Source of the DNA: Neorhizobium galegae bv. orientalis str. HAMBI 540
GTDB lineage: Bacteria > Pseudomonadota > Alphaproteobacteria > Rhizobiales > Rhizobiaceae
Direction of reading: 5' to 3'
Assembly (NCBI RefSeq): GCF_000731315.1
Contig: NZ_HG938353.1
Location: 3,162,001-3,226,000, forward strand
DNA length: 64,000 nt
Within the stretch, counting starts at the first letter, position 1. Every line of letters begins with the position of its first letter. The notes under the pieces are model-generated. The model had not been told where the DNA came from. It worked only from the letters and a program-made list of their open reading frames with translations, and did not search any database. Position numbers and translations under genes: made by a program. Shown here piece by piece: positions 44,271 through 52,908 of the stretch.

Positions 44271-45728
44271 ATGATCGCCACGAAGCCCCGCGTCCGCATT
44301 GCCCCGTCGCCGACCGGCGAGCCGCATGTCGGCACCGCCTATATCGCGCTGTTCAACTATCTCTTCGCCAAAAAACATGGCGGCGAATTCATCCTGCGCA
44401 TCGAGGATACCGATGCGACGCGCTCGACGCAAGAATTCGAGCAGAAGGTGCTGGACGCGCTGCGCTGGACGGGCCTGACCTGGGCGGAAGGCCCGGACGT
44501 CGGCGGACCCTATGGCCCTTATCGCCAGTCCGACCGCAAGGACATGTACCAGCCCTACGCCCAGCAGCTGCTCGACAAGGGCCATGCCTTCCGCTGCTTC
44601 TGCACGCCCGAGCGGCTCGAGCAGATGCGCGAAGGCCAGCGCGCCGCCGGCAAGCCGCCGAAATATGATGGCCTCTGCCTGACCCTGACGGCCGAGGAAG
44701 TGACCTCCAAGATGGCGGCCGGCGAAGGCTCGGTCATCCGCATGAAGATCCCGACCGAAGGCTCCTGCGACTTCCATGACGGCGTCTACGGCGACGTCTC
44801 GATCCCGTGGGATTCGGTCGACATGCAGGTGCTGATCAAGGGCGACGGCATGCCGACCTATCATATGGCGAACGTCATCGACGACCATCTGATGAAGATC
44901 ACCCATGTGGCGCGGGGCGAGGAATGGCTGGCTTCGGTGCCGAAGCACATCCTGCTTTACCGCTATTTCGAGTGGGAACAGCCGGTATTCATGCACCTTT
45001 CCCTGATGAGGAACGCCGACAAGTCGAAGCTGTCGAAGCGCAAGAACCCGACCTCGATCTCCTATTATTCCGCGCTCGGCTACCTGCCGGAAGCGCTGAT
45101 GAACTTTCTGGGCCTGTTCTTCATCCAGATCGCCGAAGGCGAAGAGATGCTGACCATGGACGAACTGATCGAAAAGTTCGATCCGGACAACCTGTCCAAG
45201 GCTGGCGCGATCTTCGACATCCAGAAGCTCGACTGGCTGAACGGCCGCTGGCTGCGCGAAAAACTGTCTCCGGACGAATTCGTCGCCCGCGTTCTGGAAT
45301 GGGCCATGGAAAACAGCCGCCTGACGGAAGGCCTGAAACATTCGCAGAGCCGCATTTCCAAGCTCGGCGAACTGCCGAACCTTGCCGGTTTCCTGCTGTC
45401 CTCCGATGTCGGCCTGACGCCTGCCTCGTTTGCGGGCCTGAAGACCAGCCCGGCCGAGACGCTTGAAATCCTCACCACCGTTCAGACGGATCTGGAAAAG
45501 ATCCTGGAATGGAATGTCGAGACGATCGACGCCGAACTGCGCGCCGTGGCCGACAAACTCGCCAAGAAGCTGCGTGTCGTCACTCCGCCGCTGTTCGTCG
45601 CCATGTCGGGTTCGTCGCGCTCGCTGCCGCTATTTGACTCGATGGCGCTGCTCGGTCGGTCCGTGGTGCGCCAGAGGCTGAAGATTGCAGCAACCGTGGT
45701 GGCCTCGATGGTGGGCGACGGAAAGTAA
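44271..45728 (+). CDS. gltX: Glutamyl-tRNA synthetase
   Basis: This 485-aa class I synthetase has the HIGH-type motif SPTGEPHVGT (13-22) and the KMSKS-type motif KLSKR (253-257), with the C-terminal anticodon-binding region at 330-480. Rhizobia normally carry two gltX genes, one of which may be non-discriminating and charge tRNA-Gln; which this is cannot be judged here. The first ATG at 44271 gives the family N-terminus. It is followed by a long inverted repeat and lysS. Confidence 0.95.
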   Translation: MIATKPRVRIAPSPTGEPHVGTAYIALFNYLFAKKHGGEFILRIEDTDATRSTQEFEQKVLDALRWTGLTWAEGPDVGGPYGPYRQSDRKDMYQPYAQQLLDKGHAFRCFCTPERLEQMREGQRAAGKPPKYDGLCLTLTAEEVTSKMAAGEGSVIRMKIPTEGSCDFHDGVYGDVSIPWDSVDMQVLIKGDGMPTYHMANVIDDHLMKITHVARGEEWLASVPKHILLYRYFEWEQPVFMHLSLMRNADKSKLSKRKNPTSISYYSALGYLPEALMNFLGLFFIQIAEGEEMLTMDELIEKFDPDNLSKAGAIFDIQKLDWLNGRWLREKLSPDEFVARVLEWAMENSRLTEGLKHSQSRISKLGELPNLAGFLLSSDVGLTPASFAGLKTSPAETLEILTTVQTDLEKILEWNVETIDAELRAVADKLAKKLRVVTPPLFVAMSGSSRSLPLFDSMALLGRSVVRQRLKIAATVVASMVGDGK

Positions 45729-45767
45729 GAAACCGCATGCCTTCATATTGAAGGTGGATGTACAGCA

Positions 45768-45945
45768 TACCCCCCTCTGCCCTGCTGGGCATCTCCCCCT
45801 CAAGGGGGGAGATCAACCAGAGGCGCCACCTCCGCCCTAACCAGCGTCGAATGCTGAGCATGCGATGACAGAGAGAGGGCGATGAGCAAGCTCCGTCAGA
45901 TCTCCCCCCTTGAGGGGGAGATGCCCGGCAGGGCAGAGGGGGGTA
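45768..45945. repeat. 178-bp inverted repeat element between gltX and lysS
   Basis: Two 47-bp arms (45768-45814 and 45899-45945) pair with one mismatch around an 84-bp spacer. Each arm carries internal CCCCCTC...GAGGGGG hairpin sequence. It is a miniature repeat-type element. It ends 36 bp before the lysS start and would fold into the lysS leader. Confidence 0.8.
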
Positions 45946-45981
45946 ACCGCAACGAAGACAGCCCGAAGAAGGCGAAAAACC

Positions 45982-47478
45982 ATGCCCGAGAACACGACCG
46001 AAACCGCCCTCTCCTCCGACGCCACCCAGGTGCGCGCCCAGAAACTCGCATTGCTGCGTGAAAAGATCGGCGACGTCTACCCGGCGCATTTCCACCGAAC
46101 GATGACCAATGCGGAGCTGGCCGAGAAATACAAGAACCTGGAAGCGGACGTCGAGACGCAGGACATCGTCACCGTCGCCGGCCGGGTCTATTCCTCGCGC
46201 AATTCCGGCATGTTCATGGATATCCATGACGCATCGGGTAAGGTGCAGATCTTCTCCCACAAGGACACCACGCCGCAGGAAGCCCGCGACCTGTTGCCGA
46301 TGGTTGATATTGGCGACATCGTCGGCGTCACAGGCGTCGTGCGCCGCACCAAGCGCGGCGAGCTGACCATCAACGCCCAGAACATCACCATGCTCACCAA
46401 GTCGCTGCTCCCCATGCCGGAGAAGTGGCATGGCCTCTCGGATGTCGAGCTGCGCTACCGCAAGCGCCATCTCGACATCATGACCAACGAAGAGTCGAAG
46501 CTCCGCTTCCAGCAGCGCAGCCGCATAGTCTCCGGCATCCGTCGCTTCATGGAAAACGACGGCTTCATGGAAGTCGAGACGCCGATGCTGCATTCGGTCT
46601 ATGGCGGCGCGACAGCCGAACCGTTCAAGACGCATCACAACACGCTAAAGCTCGACATGTACCTGCGCATCGCGCCGGAACTGTTTCTGAAGCGCACGTT
46701 GGTCTCGGGCCTCACCGACAAGGTGTTCGAGATCAACCGAAACTTCCGCAACGAAGGCGTCTCGACCCGCCACAATCCCGAATTCACGATGATGGAGTGC
46801 TACTGGGCCTATGCAGACTACGAGGACATCATGGACCTCGTCGAACGCATGTTCTCGACATTAGCCATGACCATCCACGGTACGACCGAAGTGAAGTTCG
46901 GTGACAAGGAACTGTCCTTCAAGGGCCCGTTCAAGCGCGTGCCGATGCCCGATGCGGTCAAGGAAGCGACCGGCATCGACTTCCTCGCCATGAAGACCGA
47001 CGAGGAAGCCCGCACCGCCGCCAAGGCCGCCGGCTTTGCGGTCGAAAAGGACTGGACCTGGGGCGAATGCCTCGCCTTCATCTTCGAGGAAAAGGTCGAG
47101 GGCACGCTGATCCAGCCGAGCCACGTGACGCATTTCCCGAAGGACATCTCTCCCTTCGCCAAGGAAGTGCCGGGCGAACCGCGCCTCGTCGAGCGCTTTG
47201 AAACCTATTGCAACGCCTGGGAACTGGGCAACGCGTTCTCCGAGCTCAACGACCCGGAAGAGCAGCGCAAGCGCATGGTCGAACAGCTCGAACAGGCCCA
47301 TGCCCGCGGCGAGAAGGACAAGCAGCTCGACGACGAATTCCTCGACGCCATTGACCAGGGCATGCCCCCGGCTGGCGGCTTGGGCATCGGCGTCGACCGG
47401 CTGGTCATGCTGCTGACGGATTCACCGTCGATCCGCGACGTGATCCTGTTCCCGGCACGGCGCGCCAAGGCGGATTGA
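45982..47478 (+). CDS. lysS: Lysyl-tRNA synthetase, class II
   Basis: This 498-aa class II synthetase has an N-terminal OB-fold anticodon domain (about 60-160), motif 2 FRNEGVSTRHNPEFTMME and motif 3 GLGIGVDRL near the C-terminus. It charges tRNA-Lys. The ATG at 45982 is chosen for its family-like N-terminus; the upstream in-frame residues derive from the repeat element. It lies downstream of gltX on the same strand, separated by the 178-bp inverted repeat. Confidence 0.95.
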   Translation: MPENTTETALSSDATQVRAQKLALLREKIGDVYPAHFHRTMTNAELAEKYKNLEADVETQDIVTVAGRVYSSRNSGMFMDIHDASGKVQIFSHKDTTPQEARDLLPMVDIGDIVGVTGVVRRTKRGELTINAQNITMLTKSLLPMPEKWHGLSDVELRYRKRHLDIMTNEESKLRFQQRSRIVSGIRRFMENDGFMEVETPMLHSVYGGATAEPFKTHHNTLKLDMYLRIAPELFLKRTLVSGLTDKVFEINRNFRNEGVSTRHNPEFTMMECYWAYADYEDIMDLVERMFSTLAMTIHGTTEVKFGDKELSFKGPFKRVPMPDAVKEATGIDFLAMKTDEEARTAAKAAGFAVEKDWTWGECLAFIFEEKVEGTLIQPSHVTHFPKDISPFAKEVPGEPRLVERFETYCNAWELGNAFSELNDPEEQRKRMVEQLEQAHARGEKDKQLDDEFLDAIDQGMPPAGGLGIGVDRLVMLLTDSPSIRDVILFPARRAKAD

Positions 47479-47563
47479 TCGCAATCCACCTTCGCCACCA
47501 AGGCCACCACGGTCGTCATCCTCGGATCAAGCCCGGGGATGGCGAAGGAGAGTTTGCCCCCGC

Positions 47564-47881
47564 TCACCGTTCCAGTGTGAACACGACCTCATAAAGTCCG
47601 GGGGTTGCCTCGCCATAGGCCTTGTTGCCATCGATCATGCCAGCGCCAGCCAGGCGGTCGAAGACCCTTCTTGCAGCCGCCCCGTCTGCACTCTGGGCGT
47701 AATTGACGACCCTTGTCCCGTCGAGGCTCTTGTGCAGGCTGGCGGAAAGCCATCCCGGCACCTCGCTTGCGACCCTTGCTGCTTCACCAAGATAAGCAAT
47801 CAACGCGTCCTGCCCGCCCTCGGGGACGGTAAAGACGTTGATCTGGGTGATGATGCCGGTATGGGCACGAATAATGGGCAT
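47564..47881 (-). CDS. ABM-domain (antibiotic biosynthesis monooxygenase-like) protein
   Basis: This 105-aa dimeric alpha-beta barrel protein has the ABM pattern (INVFTVPEGGQDALIAYL, then VPGWLSASLHKSLDGTRVVNYAQ). Members include quinol and heme-modifying monooxygenases, but most are uncharacterised. It is convergent with lysS and has no gene partner on its strand within 240 bp. Function cannot be assigned beyond the fold. Confidence 0.8.
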   Translation of the reverse strand: MPIIRAHTGIITQINVFTVPEGGQDALIAYLGEAARVASEVPGWLSASLHKSLDGTRVVNYAQSADGAAARRVFDRLAGAGMIDGNKAYGEATPGLYEVVFTLER

Positions 47882-48127
47882 TGCAGTCTCCTTCGTTTGA
47901 GAAGACGCAAGTGCATGGCGGGCAGGAACGCTTCAAGAAAAGACGCGCCAAGCCGCCGGCACTTTGCGCCGGTTGCTTGCCGCGGGTCCGTCGGATGACG
48001 GTACGGAGCTTCCTGTTGGGAAGGAAACGGGCTTACCTCTGCCGTTTCAGGTCCTTTTCGACGGGAGAATTCTAGCGCCATTTGCAGACGGCGCAAGGTC
48101 GGCTGTGCCGGCCTGCGCTTCTGCCAC

Positions 48128-49486
48128 TCAATGCACGACCTTGGCAGCCGGAGCCTTCGCATCCGAAGCCGAAACCGCCTGGGCGGGTTTTGCGGACGCG
48201 GCCGGAGCCGGTTGGCCGCGCAACTTGGCCAGCCATTCGGCACCAGCGGCGTCGGCTTCGGTGCTGCCGTTTGTCTTGGCCGGAGCCGCTTCGGCATGCG
48301 CCGCTTCCGGCGACTTGGTGTCGGAATAGACGGTATCGGCATCGGTCTGTTTGGACCAGCGCTTGCCGCCTTCCGCAGACGTGCGAGGCTCGGGCGCAGG
48401 CTCCGATGCCTTGGCCGCAACTGGGGATGCCTTCGGCGTCTCGTGCTCGCCGCTGCCGAAGAACATGCCGGTCAGGGAAGCGAGGAAACCGCCCTCTTCC
48501 TTTTTCGGTTCGGCGGATGCGACCTGGGTCGGGGCGGCAGGCTTCTGATGGTCCTGCGCAGCGGCGGCCTTGTTCTGTGCTGCCGGTGCCGGATGCGTGG
48601 CGGCTGCCGGAGCAGCCGCATGGGTTTCAGCGGCGTGGGCGTCACCTTCGGGCGCGTGTACGGCTGCTGCCGGCGCCTCCGCCTTCGAGCCGAAGATCAT
48701 GCCGGTGATGGAGCTGAAGAAACCGCCGCTTTCCTTGGCGGCGACTTCGTCGCCATGGCCTTCGGCTGGAGCGCCATGGGCGTCCGCCGGAGCACCGTGG
48801 GCATCGGCTGCAGGCTCGCCATGACCGGAAGCGGGCTTTTCGCTCATTGCTCCGTGGCTCTTCGGCTTTTCGCCATGGCTGGCGGAAGCGCCGTGTTCGC
48901 CTTCCGGCGCCGCGACGACAGGTTCGACGCAATCGGCGTGATCGGTCAGCCGTGCGGTGAGCGTCTCGACATCCTCGAGCGGCAGGTCGATGCGCATGCC
49001 GTAATATTCGCCGTTCGAATTGGCCGCGCCGTCGAGGTAGTAGGCTGAATAGGGCCGCACGTCGGCGCCTTCGGGCGCCTTGTTGGGATCGGGGATATAG
49101 ACGACCTGAGCGCCGATCGCGCGGCCGCGCATCTGAGCGCGATCACGGGGGCCGGCCTTGTCGATCATCGCTACCTGGACAAGATCGGCCTTTTCTTTTT
49201 CTTGCACCGCCTTGGCGACACGCAAGGCCGTGCGGATGCGCGCCAGACCGTCGCCGGTCCCGTCACTCACCACGTATTTTCGGATCCAGTAACGCTGGTC
49301 CCGCTTGATCTTGACCGTTTCCAGCGCGGTACATTCGAGCCCGTTGATCTCCAGATAGGAGGGGCCGAGGATCTTGTCCGTGCCGATGAGCACGGCGGCC
49401 GCACCGCTGCCACCGCCGAGAACGACGATACTGCCCATGAGGATGAAGACGAGCTTCTTGGAAAACCGGAAATTCAGACCCTTCAC
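48128..49486 (-). CDS. Membrane-anchored low-complexity protein with repeated hydrophobic motif
   Basis: This ~452-aa protein has an N-terminal basic segment, one membrane helix (LVFILMGSIVVLGGGSGAAA) and a globular part (about 40-205) with no known family. A long Ala/Pro/His-rich region with HGAPADAHGAPAEGHG repeats follows. Two similar segments, GGFFSSITGMIFGS and GGFLASLTGMFFGS, lie about 90 residues apart inside the low-complexity part, like short amphipathic anchors. The GTG start at 49486 follows GGAGTT. No homolog is recognised; it could be an envelope or scaffold protein. Confidence 0.7.
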   Translation of the reverse strand: MKGLNFRFSKKLVFILMGSIVVLGGGSGAAAVLIGTDKILGPSYLEINGLECTALETVKIKRDQRYWIRKYVVSDGTGDGLARIRTALRVAKAVQEKEKADLVQVAMIDKAGPRDRAQMRGRAIGAQVVYIPDPNKAPEGADVRPYSAYYLDGAANSNGEYYGMRIDLPLEDVETLTARLTDHADCVEPVVAAPEGEHGASASHGEKPKSHGAMSEKPASGHGEPAADAHGAPADAHGAPAEGHGDEVAAKESGGFFSSITGMIFGSKAEAPAAAVHAPEGDAHAAETHAAAPAAATHPAPAAQNKAAAAQDHQKPAAPTQVASAEPKKEEGGFLASLTGMFFGSGEHETPKASPVAAKASEPAPEPRTSAEGGKRWSKQTDADTVYSDTKSPEAAHAEAAPAKTNGSTEADAAGAEWLAKLRGQPAPAASAKPAQAVSASDAKAPAAKVVH

Positions 49487-49685
49487 TTGCCGAACTCCGG
49501 CATGGTCAACTCCATATCTACGCAAAACAACAGGATGGAATAGTGCCGGGATAGTCGCCTATTCTTGTTGAGGAAGCTTTAAGCGGGGGATTCTTTTTCA
49601 CGCCTCGGAGGTCTTTCTTGCAGCCGGCCTGCTCCATTCCGGAACGGTCCGGCTTTTGATGTACCCCTCTTGCGTAAATCGAACC

Positions 49686-49701
49686 GCGGGTATATACCCG
49701 C
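49686..49701. promoter_or_regulatory. MarR operator 1 (in front of marR)
   Basis: GCGGGTATATACCCGC is a perfect 16-bp palindrome. It ends 3 bp before the marR start codon and overlaps the likely -10 element (TATATA). The same core recurs in front of the MFS gene. Confidence 0.8.
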
Positions 49702-49704
49702 TCC

Positions 49705-50106
49705 ATGCCAAACGACACCTGCCACTGCATCCTGCTGCGCAAAGCCTCGCGAAAGGTCTCGTCCTATTACGACGAGGCCCTGGCGCCGCTTGGCGTCAAC
49801 ATCGGGCAGTTCAGCCTGCTGCGCAACATCAACCGGCTGGCGCCGATCTCGCTGACCGATCTCGCCGTCCAGGTGGAACTGGACCGCTCGACGGTCGGCC
49901 GCAATGCCAAGGTGCTGGAGCGCATGGACCTGGTGGCGATCGGCCACGGCGAAGACCAGCGTGAGGCGATGCTGACGGTTGCCCCCAAAGGTGCAGCGAT
50001 CCTGAAAAAGGGCGCCCCCCTCTGGGACAGCGTCCAGGACGATATCGAAGCCCGGCTCGGGGCCGAGAAAACCAGACAATTGCAGGAGCTGCTGGCAGCT
50101 CTCTGA
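49705..50106 (+). CDS. MarR family regulator of the downstream MFS gene
   Basis: This 133-aa protein has the winged-helix MarR domain (about 25-105: LGVNIGQFSLLRNINRLAPISLTDLAVQVELDRSTVGRNAKVLER). No ribosome binding site precedes its ATG, and the presumptive -10 element lies just upstream, so leaderless translation is likely. A perfect palindrome sits on this promoter and a near-identical one in front of the MFS transporter, giving autoregulation and control of the exporter. Cys residues near the N-terminus (C6, C8) might sense redox state. Confidence 0.9.
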   Translation: MPNDTCHCILLRKASRKVSSYYDEALAPLGVNIGQFSLLRNINRLAPISLTDLAVQVELDRSTVGRNAKVLERMDLVAIGHGEDQREAMLTVAPKGAAILKKGAPLWDSVQDDIEARLGAEKTRQLQELLAAL

Positions 50107-50120
50107 TTTTTATTCAAAAG

Positions 50121-50134
50121 CGGGCATATACCCG
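50121..50134. promoter_or_regulatory. MarR operator 2 (in front of MFS gene)
   Basis: CGGGCATATACCCG matches the core of the marR operator with one base change. It lies 49 bp upstream of the MFS start codon. Confidence 0.75.
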
Positions 50135-50182
50135 AAAATCACACGCTGCCGGTGCGGCATTGACCACGAAAGGGACAGAACC

Positions 50183-51478
50183 ATGATTTCCAATCGCGCC
50201 GCCCAATGGATGGCGGCCAGAAACCTGCACTATGGATGGGTGGTCGCCATCACCACATTCCTGACGATGCTCGCGACCGCCGGCGCCATGGGCTCGGCCG
50301 GCGTGATGATCCAGCCGCTGCATCAGGAGTTCGGCTGGGATATCGCCGACATCTCCTCGGCAATGGCCGTCCGGCTGGTGCTTTTCGGCCTGCTTGGACC
50401 GTTCGCCGCCGCCTTCATGAACCATTTCGGCATCCGCCAGGTCGTCACTTTTGCCCTGGCTCTGATCATGAGCGGCATTGTCCTGTCGTTGTTCATGACG
50501 CAGGTCTGGCAGCTCGTGGCGCTCTGGGGCGTGGTGATCGGCGTCGGCACCGGCATGACGGCGCTGGTCCTCGGCGCAACCGTCGCGACCCGCTGGTTTT
50601 CCAAGAGCCGTGGCCTCGTCGTCGGCCTTATGACCGCCAGCAACGCCACGGGCCAGCTCGTCTTCCTGCCGCTGCTCGCCGCCATGACGGAAGCCTACGG
50701 CTGGCGCACCGCACTCACCTTTACGGTCGTCGTCATCTCCGCCGCAATGCTGCTGGTCTTGCTCTTGATGCGCGACTATCCGTCTGATGTCGGCCTGCCG
50801 GCCTATGGCGAGACCGCGGTGACGCCGGCGCCGAAGCAGGACCACAAATTCCTGGCGACGCTCTATTCGCCGATCGGCGCGCTCCGCCATGCCTCGACCA
50901 GCGGCACCTTTTGGGTTCTGTTCGGTACGTTCTTCGTCTGCGGCCTCTCGACAAACGGGCTTATCCAGACCCACTGGATCTCGATCTGCGGCGATTTCGG
51001 CATGGCTGCGGTCACCGCCGCCAGCACGCTTGCGGTGATCGGCATCTTCGACTTCTTCGGCACCATCTTCGCCGGCTGGCTGTCGGACCGTTACGACAAT
51101 CGCTGGCTGCTGTTCTGGTTCTACAGCCTGCGCGGCCTGTCGCTGGTATATCTATCGTTCTCGGGCTTCTCGTTCTACGAACTGTCAGTCTTCGCGATCT
51201 TCTACGGTCTCGACTGGGTGGCGACCGTGCCGCCGACCGTGAAGCTTGCCGCCGCCGAATTCGGCCGCGAACGGGCCGGTCTGATCTTCGGCTGGGTGTT
51301 TGCCGGCCATCAGCTCGGTGCGGCCACCGCCGCCTTCGGTGCGGGCTTCCTGAAGAGCGACTTCAACACCTATATGCCAGCCCTGCAGATCGCCGGCGTG
51401 ATGTGCATGATCGCAGCGGTTTCCGTCCTGCTGCTGCGCAAGCCGGGCACTGCCAAGCTGGTGCCGCAGCCGGCCTGA
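50183..51478 (+). CDS. MFS transporter, oxalate/formate-antiporter-like class
   Basis: This 431-aa inner-membrane transporter has 12 predicted helices. The RQVVTFALALIMSGIVLS and ATVATRWFSKSRGLVVGLMTAS segments resemble MFS members of the monocarboxylate/oxalate-formate exchanger type. It starts at 50183 after AAAGGGA. It is 76 bp from the MarR gene and shares its operator, so it is probably induced by its own substrate or a toxic organic acid. The substrate is unknown. A GC-rich hairpin follows the stop. Confidence 0.88.
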   Translation: MISNRAAQWMAARNLHYGWVVAITTFLTMLATAGAMGSAGVMIQPLHQEFGWDIADISSAMAVRLVLFGLLGPFAAAFMNHFGIRQVVTFALALIMSGIVLSLFMTQVWQLVALWGVVIGVGTGMTALVLGATVATRWFSKSRGLVVGLMTASNATGQLVFLPLLAAMTEAYGWRTALTFTVVVISAAMLLVLLLMRDYPSDVGLPAYGETAVTPAPKQDHKFLATLYSPIGALRHASTSGTFWVLFGTFFVCGLSTNGLIQTHWISICGDFGMAAVTAASTLAVIGIFDFFGTIFAGWLSDRYDNRWLLFWFYSLRGLSLVYLSFSGFSFYELSVFAIFYGLDWVATVPPTVKLAAAEFGRERAGLIFGWVFAGHQLGAATAAFGAGFLKSDFNTYMPALQIAGVMCMIAAVSVLLLRKPGTAKLVPQPA

Positions 51479-51491
51479 TGACGCCACACCT

Positions 51492-51519
51492 CTCCGGCGG
51501 CCGTCACTGGCCGCCGGAG
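51492..51519 (+). terminator. Hairpin after the MFS gene
   Basis: A perfect 11-bp stem (CTCCGGCGGCC and its complement) has a 6-nt loop and is followed by ATTACC. It lies 13 bp past the stop codon. The weak U-tract makes it a moderate terminator. Confidence 0.6.
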
Positions 51520-51602
51520 ATTACCTGCCGTTGCAAAACCGCAAACTCGCCGGATATGATATTCCGTACGCCAAGCGAGCTGCCATCGCCGCAGGAGGTA
51601 CC

Positions 51603-52400
51603 ATGTCGTCGATCACCTCGGGCAACGCCGTACAATATGCCGATAGCAGCAAGCTTGTGGCTCGCGGACGCCTTAACAGGGAATATACGATTGCCGAAAC
51701 CGGCTGGTTTCCCTGGGTTGCGCGGCAACTGCCCTTGAAACCGGGTGACCGGGTCCTCGATATCGGCTGCGGCCCAGCCTGGTTCTGGGCCTCCGTCATC
51801 AAGGATATGCCCGAAAATCTCGACCTGACGCTCGCCGATCAGTCTTCCGGGATGGTGGAAGAGGCCCTTGCGCGCTGTACACCCCTACCTTTCGGATCGG
51901 TCACGGGCCGTCAGGCGGAAGCTTCCGCCCTGCCCTTCGAGGACAATAGCTTTGACTTGGTGGTAGCCATGCACATGCTCTACCACCTGCCCGATCCGGC
52001 GGCCGGCATCGCGGAAATGTTCCGGGTGCTGAAGCCGGGAGGTTTTCTCGCCGTCACCACCAATGGCATGGGCAACATGCGCGGGATCTACGAACTCACC
52101 ACCGTGTTCGGCAGCGAGCCGTTCGATCCGAGCGCGGCCGTCTTCGGATACGACAAGGCCGAGGAGTTGATGCGTGCGAGGTTCCGCGATGTCGCCTTTG
52201 CGCAGCACCCCGCAAGAATGCGGATCACGGAGCCGGAGGACGTGTTTCTGGCGCTGACTTCCTACCCGCCCGGCGACAGCGCGGACGAGGCTCAATTGGA
52301 CGCGTTCCGGCAAGCAATCGCCGCCGCATTCGAGCGCGGCCACGGCGTGCTCGAAGTGGAGAAGGAAACCGGCCTGTTCATTAGCAGAAAGCCGATCTGA
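51603..52400 (+). CDS. Class I SAM-dependent methyltransferase
   Basis: This 265-aa protein has the SAM-binding motif I VLDIGCGPAWF (about 48-58), motif II region LTLADQSSGM, and the LKPGGFLAVTT strand (COG2226/UbiE-like). It should methylate a small molecule. The start at 51603 has GCAGGAGG upstream. It stands alone after the MFS gene hairpin. The substrate is unknown; similarity to a ubiquinone methyltransferase is only at fold level. Confidence 0.88.
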   Translation: MSSITSGNAVQYADSSKLVARGRLNREYTIAETGWFPWVARQLPLKPGDRVLDIGCGPAWFWASVIKDMPENLDLTLADQSSGMVEEALARCTPLPFGSVTGRQAEASALPFEDNSFDLVVAMHMLYHLPDPAAGIAEMFRVLKPGGFLAVTTNGMGNMRGIYELTTVFGSEPFDPSAAVFGYDKAEELMRARFRDVAFAQHPARMRITEPEDVFLALTSYPPGDSADEAQLDAFRQAIAAAFERGHGVLEVEKETGLFISRKPI

Positions 52401-52591
52401 TACCGGTCGACGGCGATGGCACGCGCTTGCGGCCTGAAGAAAATCCGGGCATGAATTTCCCCGTCATTGAACGACAATGGCTCCCGTTTCAGGAGGAATA
52501 GTCATGAGGCAGTTCGAACTCTAGCGCATAAGCGGAGTTCAACGTTCGCTTGTGCGCCAAGCCCGATCTTATCGAGCAATTGGAGCATGAC

Positions 52592-52825
52592 ATGCGAACC
52601 ACCACACCTATGCCCGGCGATGGCATAGAGGTTTACGATATTGATTCCGGAATGGGTGGCGTCTTCACGATATCTGTAACCAGGGAACTGGGGAGAGATA
52701 TGGTCGACGTGCGCATCTGGTACGGGAAGCGAACGCAAAACGGCTGGCAATCCTACGGCCTGTTTGACGGGAAAACCTTTCAAACCAGTCGCGACAGACT
52801 GAAGAGCCGACGGATATCTGGTTGA
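52592..52825 (+). CDS. Possible small hypothetical protein
   Basis: This predicted 77-aa protein (start MRTTTPMPGDGIEVYDI) has mixed beta content (VFTISVTRELGRDMVDVRIWYGK) and a basic C-terminus. GGAG lies 8 nt before the ATG. No family is recognised, and the frame is short; the composition is protein-like, so it may be real. It is followed by a bidirectional terminator. Confidence 0.4.
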   Translation: MRTTTPMPGDGIEVYDIDSGMGGVFTISVTRELGRDMVDVRIWYGKRTQNGWQSYGLFDGKTFQTSRDRLKSRRISG

Positions 52826-52854
52826 AAAACCACTACCCCGAGATCCGGAAAATC

Positions 52855-52885
52855 AAAAAGGCCCGTCGCGAGACGGGCCTTTTTT
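52855..52885. terminator. Bidirectional terminator between small gene and tal
   Basis: AAAAAGGCCCGTC pairs with GACGGGCCTTTTT around loop GCGA; T-tracts occur on both strands. It lies 24 bp past the transaldolase stop on the minus strand. Confidence 0.9.
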
Positions 52886-52908
52886 CATGCCGGCGGTGGA
52901 AACTGGTA

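Noticed and set aside
48000..48127. Plus-strand frames across the 48.1-49.5 kb gene as real genes
   Set aside because: They mirror the repetitive minus-strand gene and lack ribosome binding sites; the minus-strand product has a membrane helix and coherent repeats.
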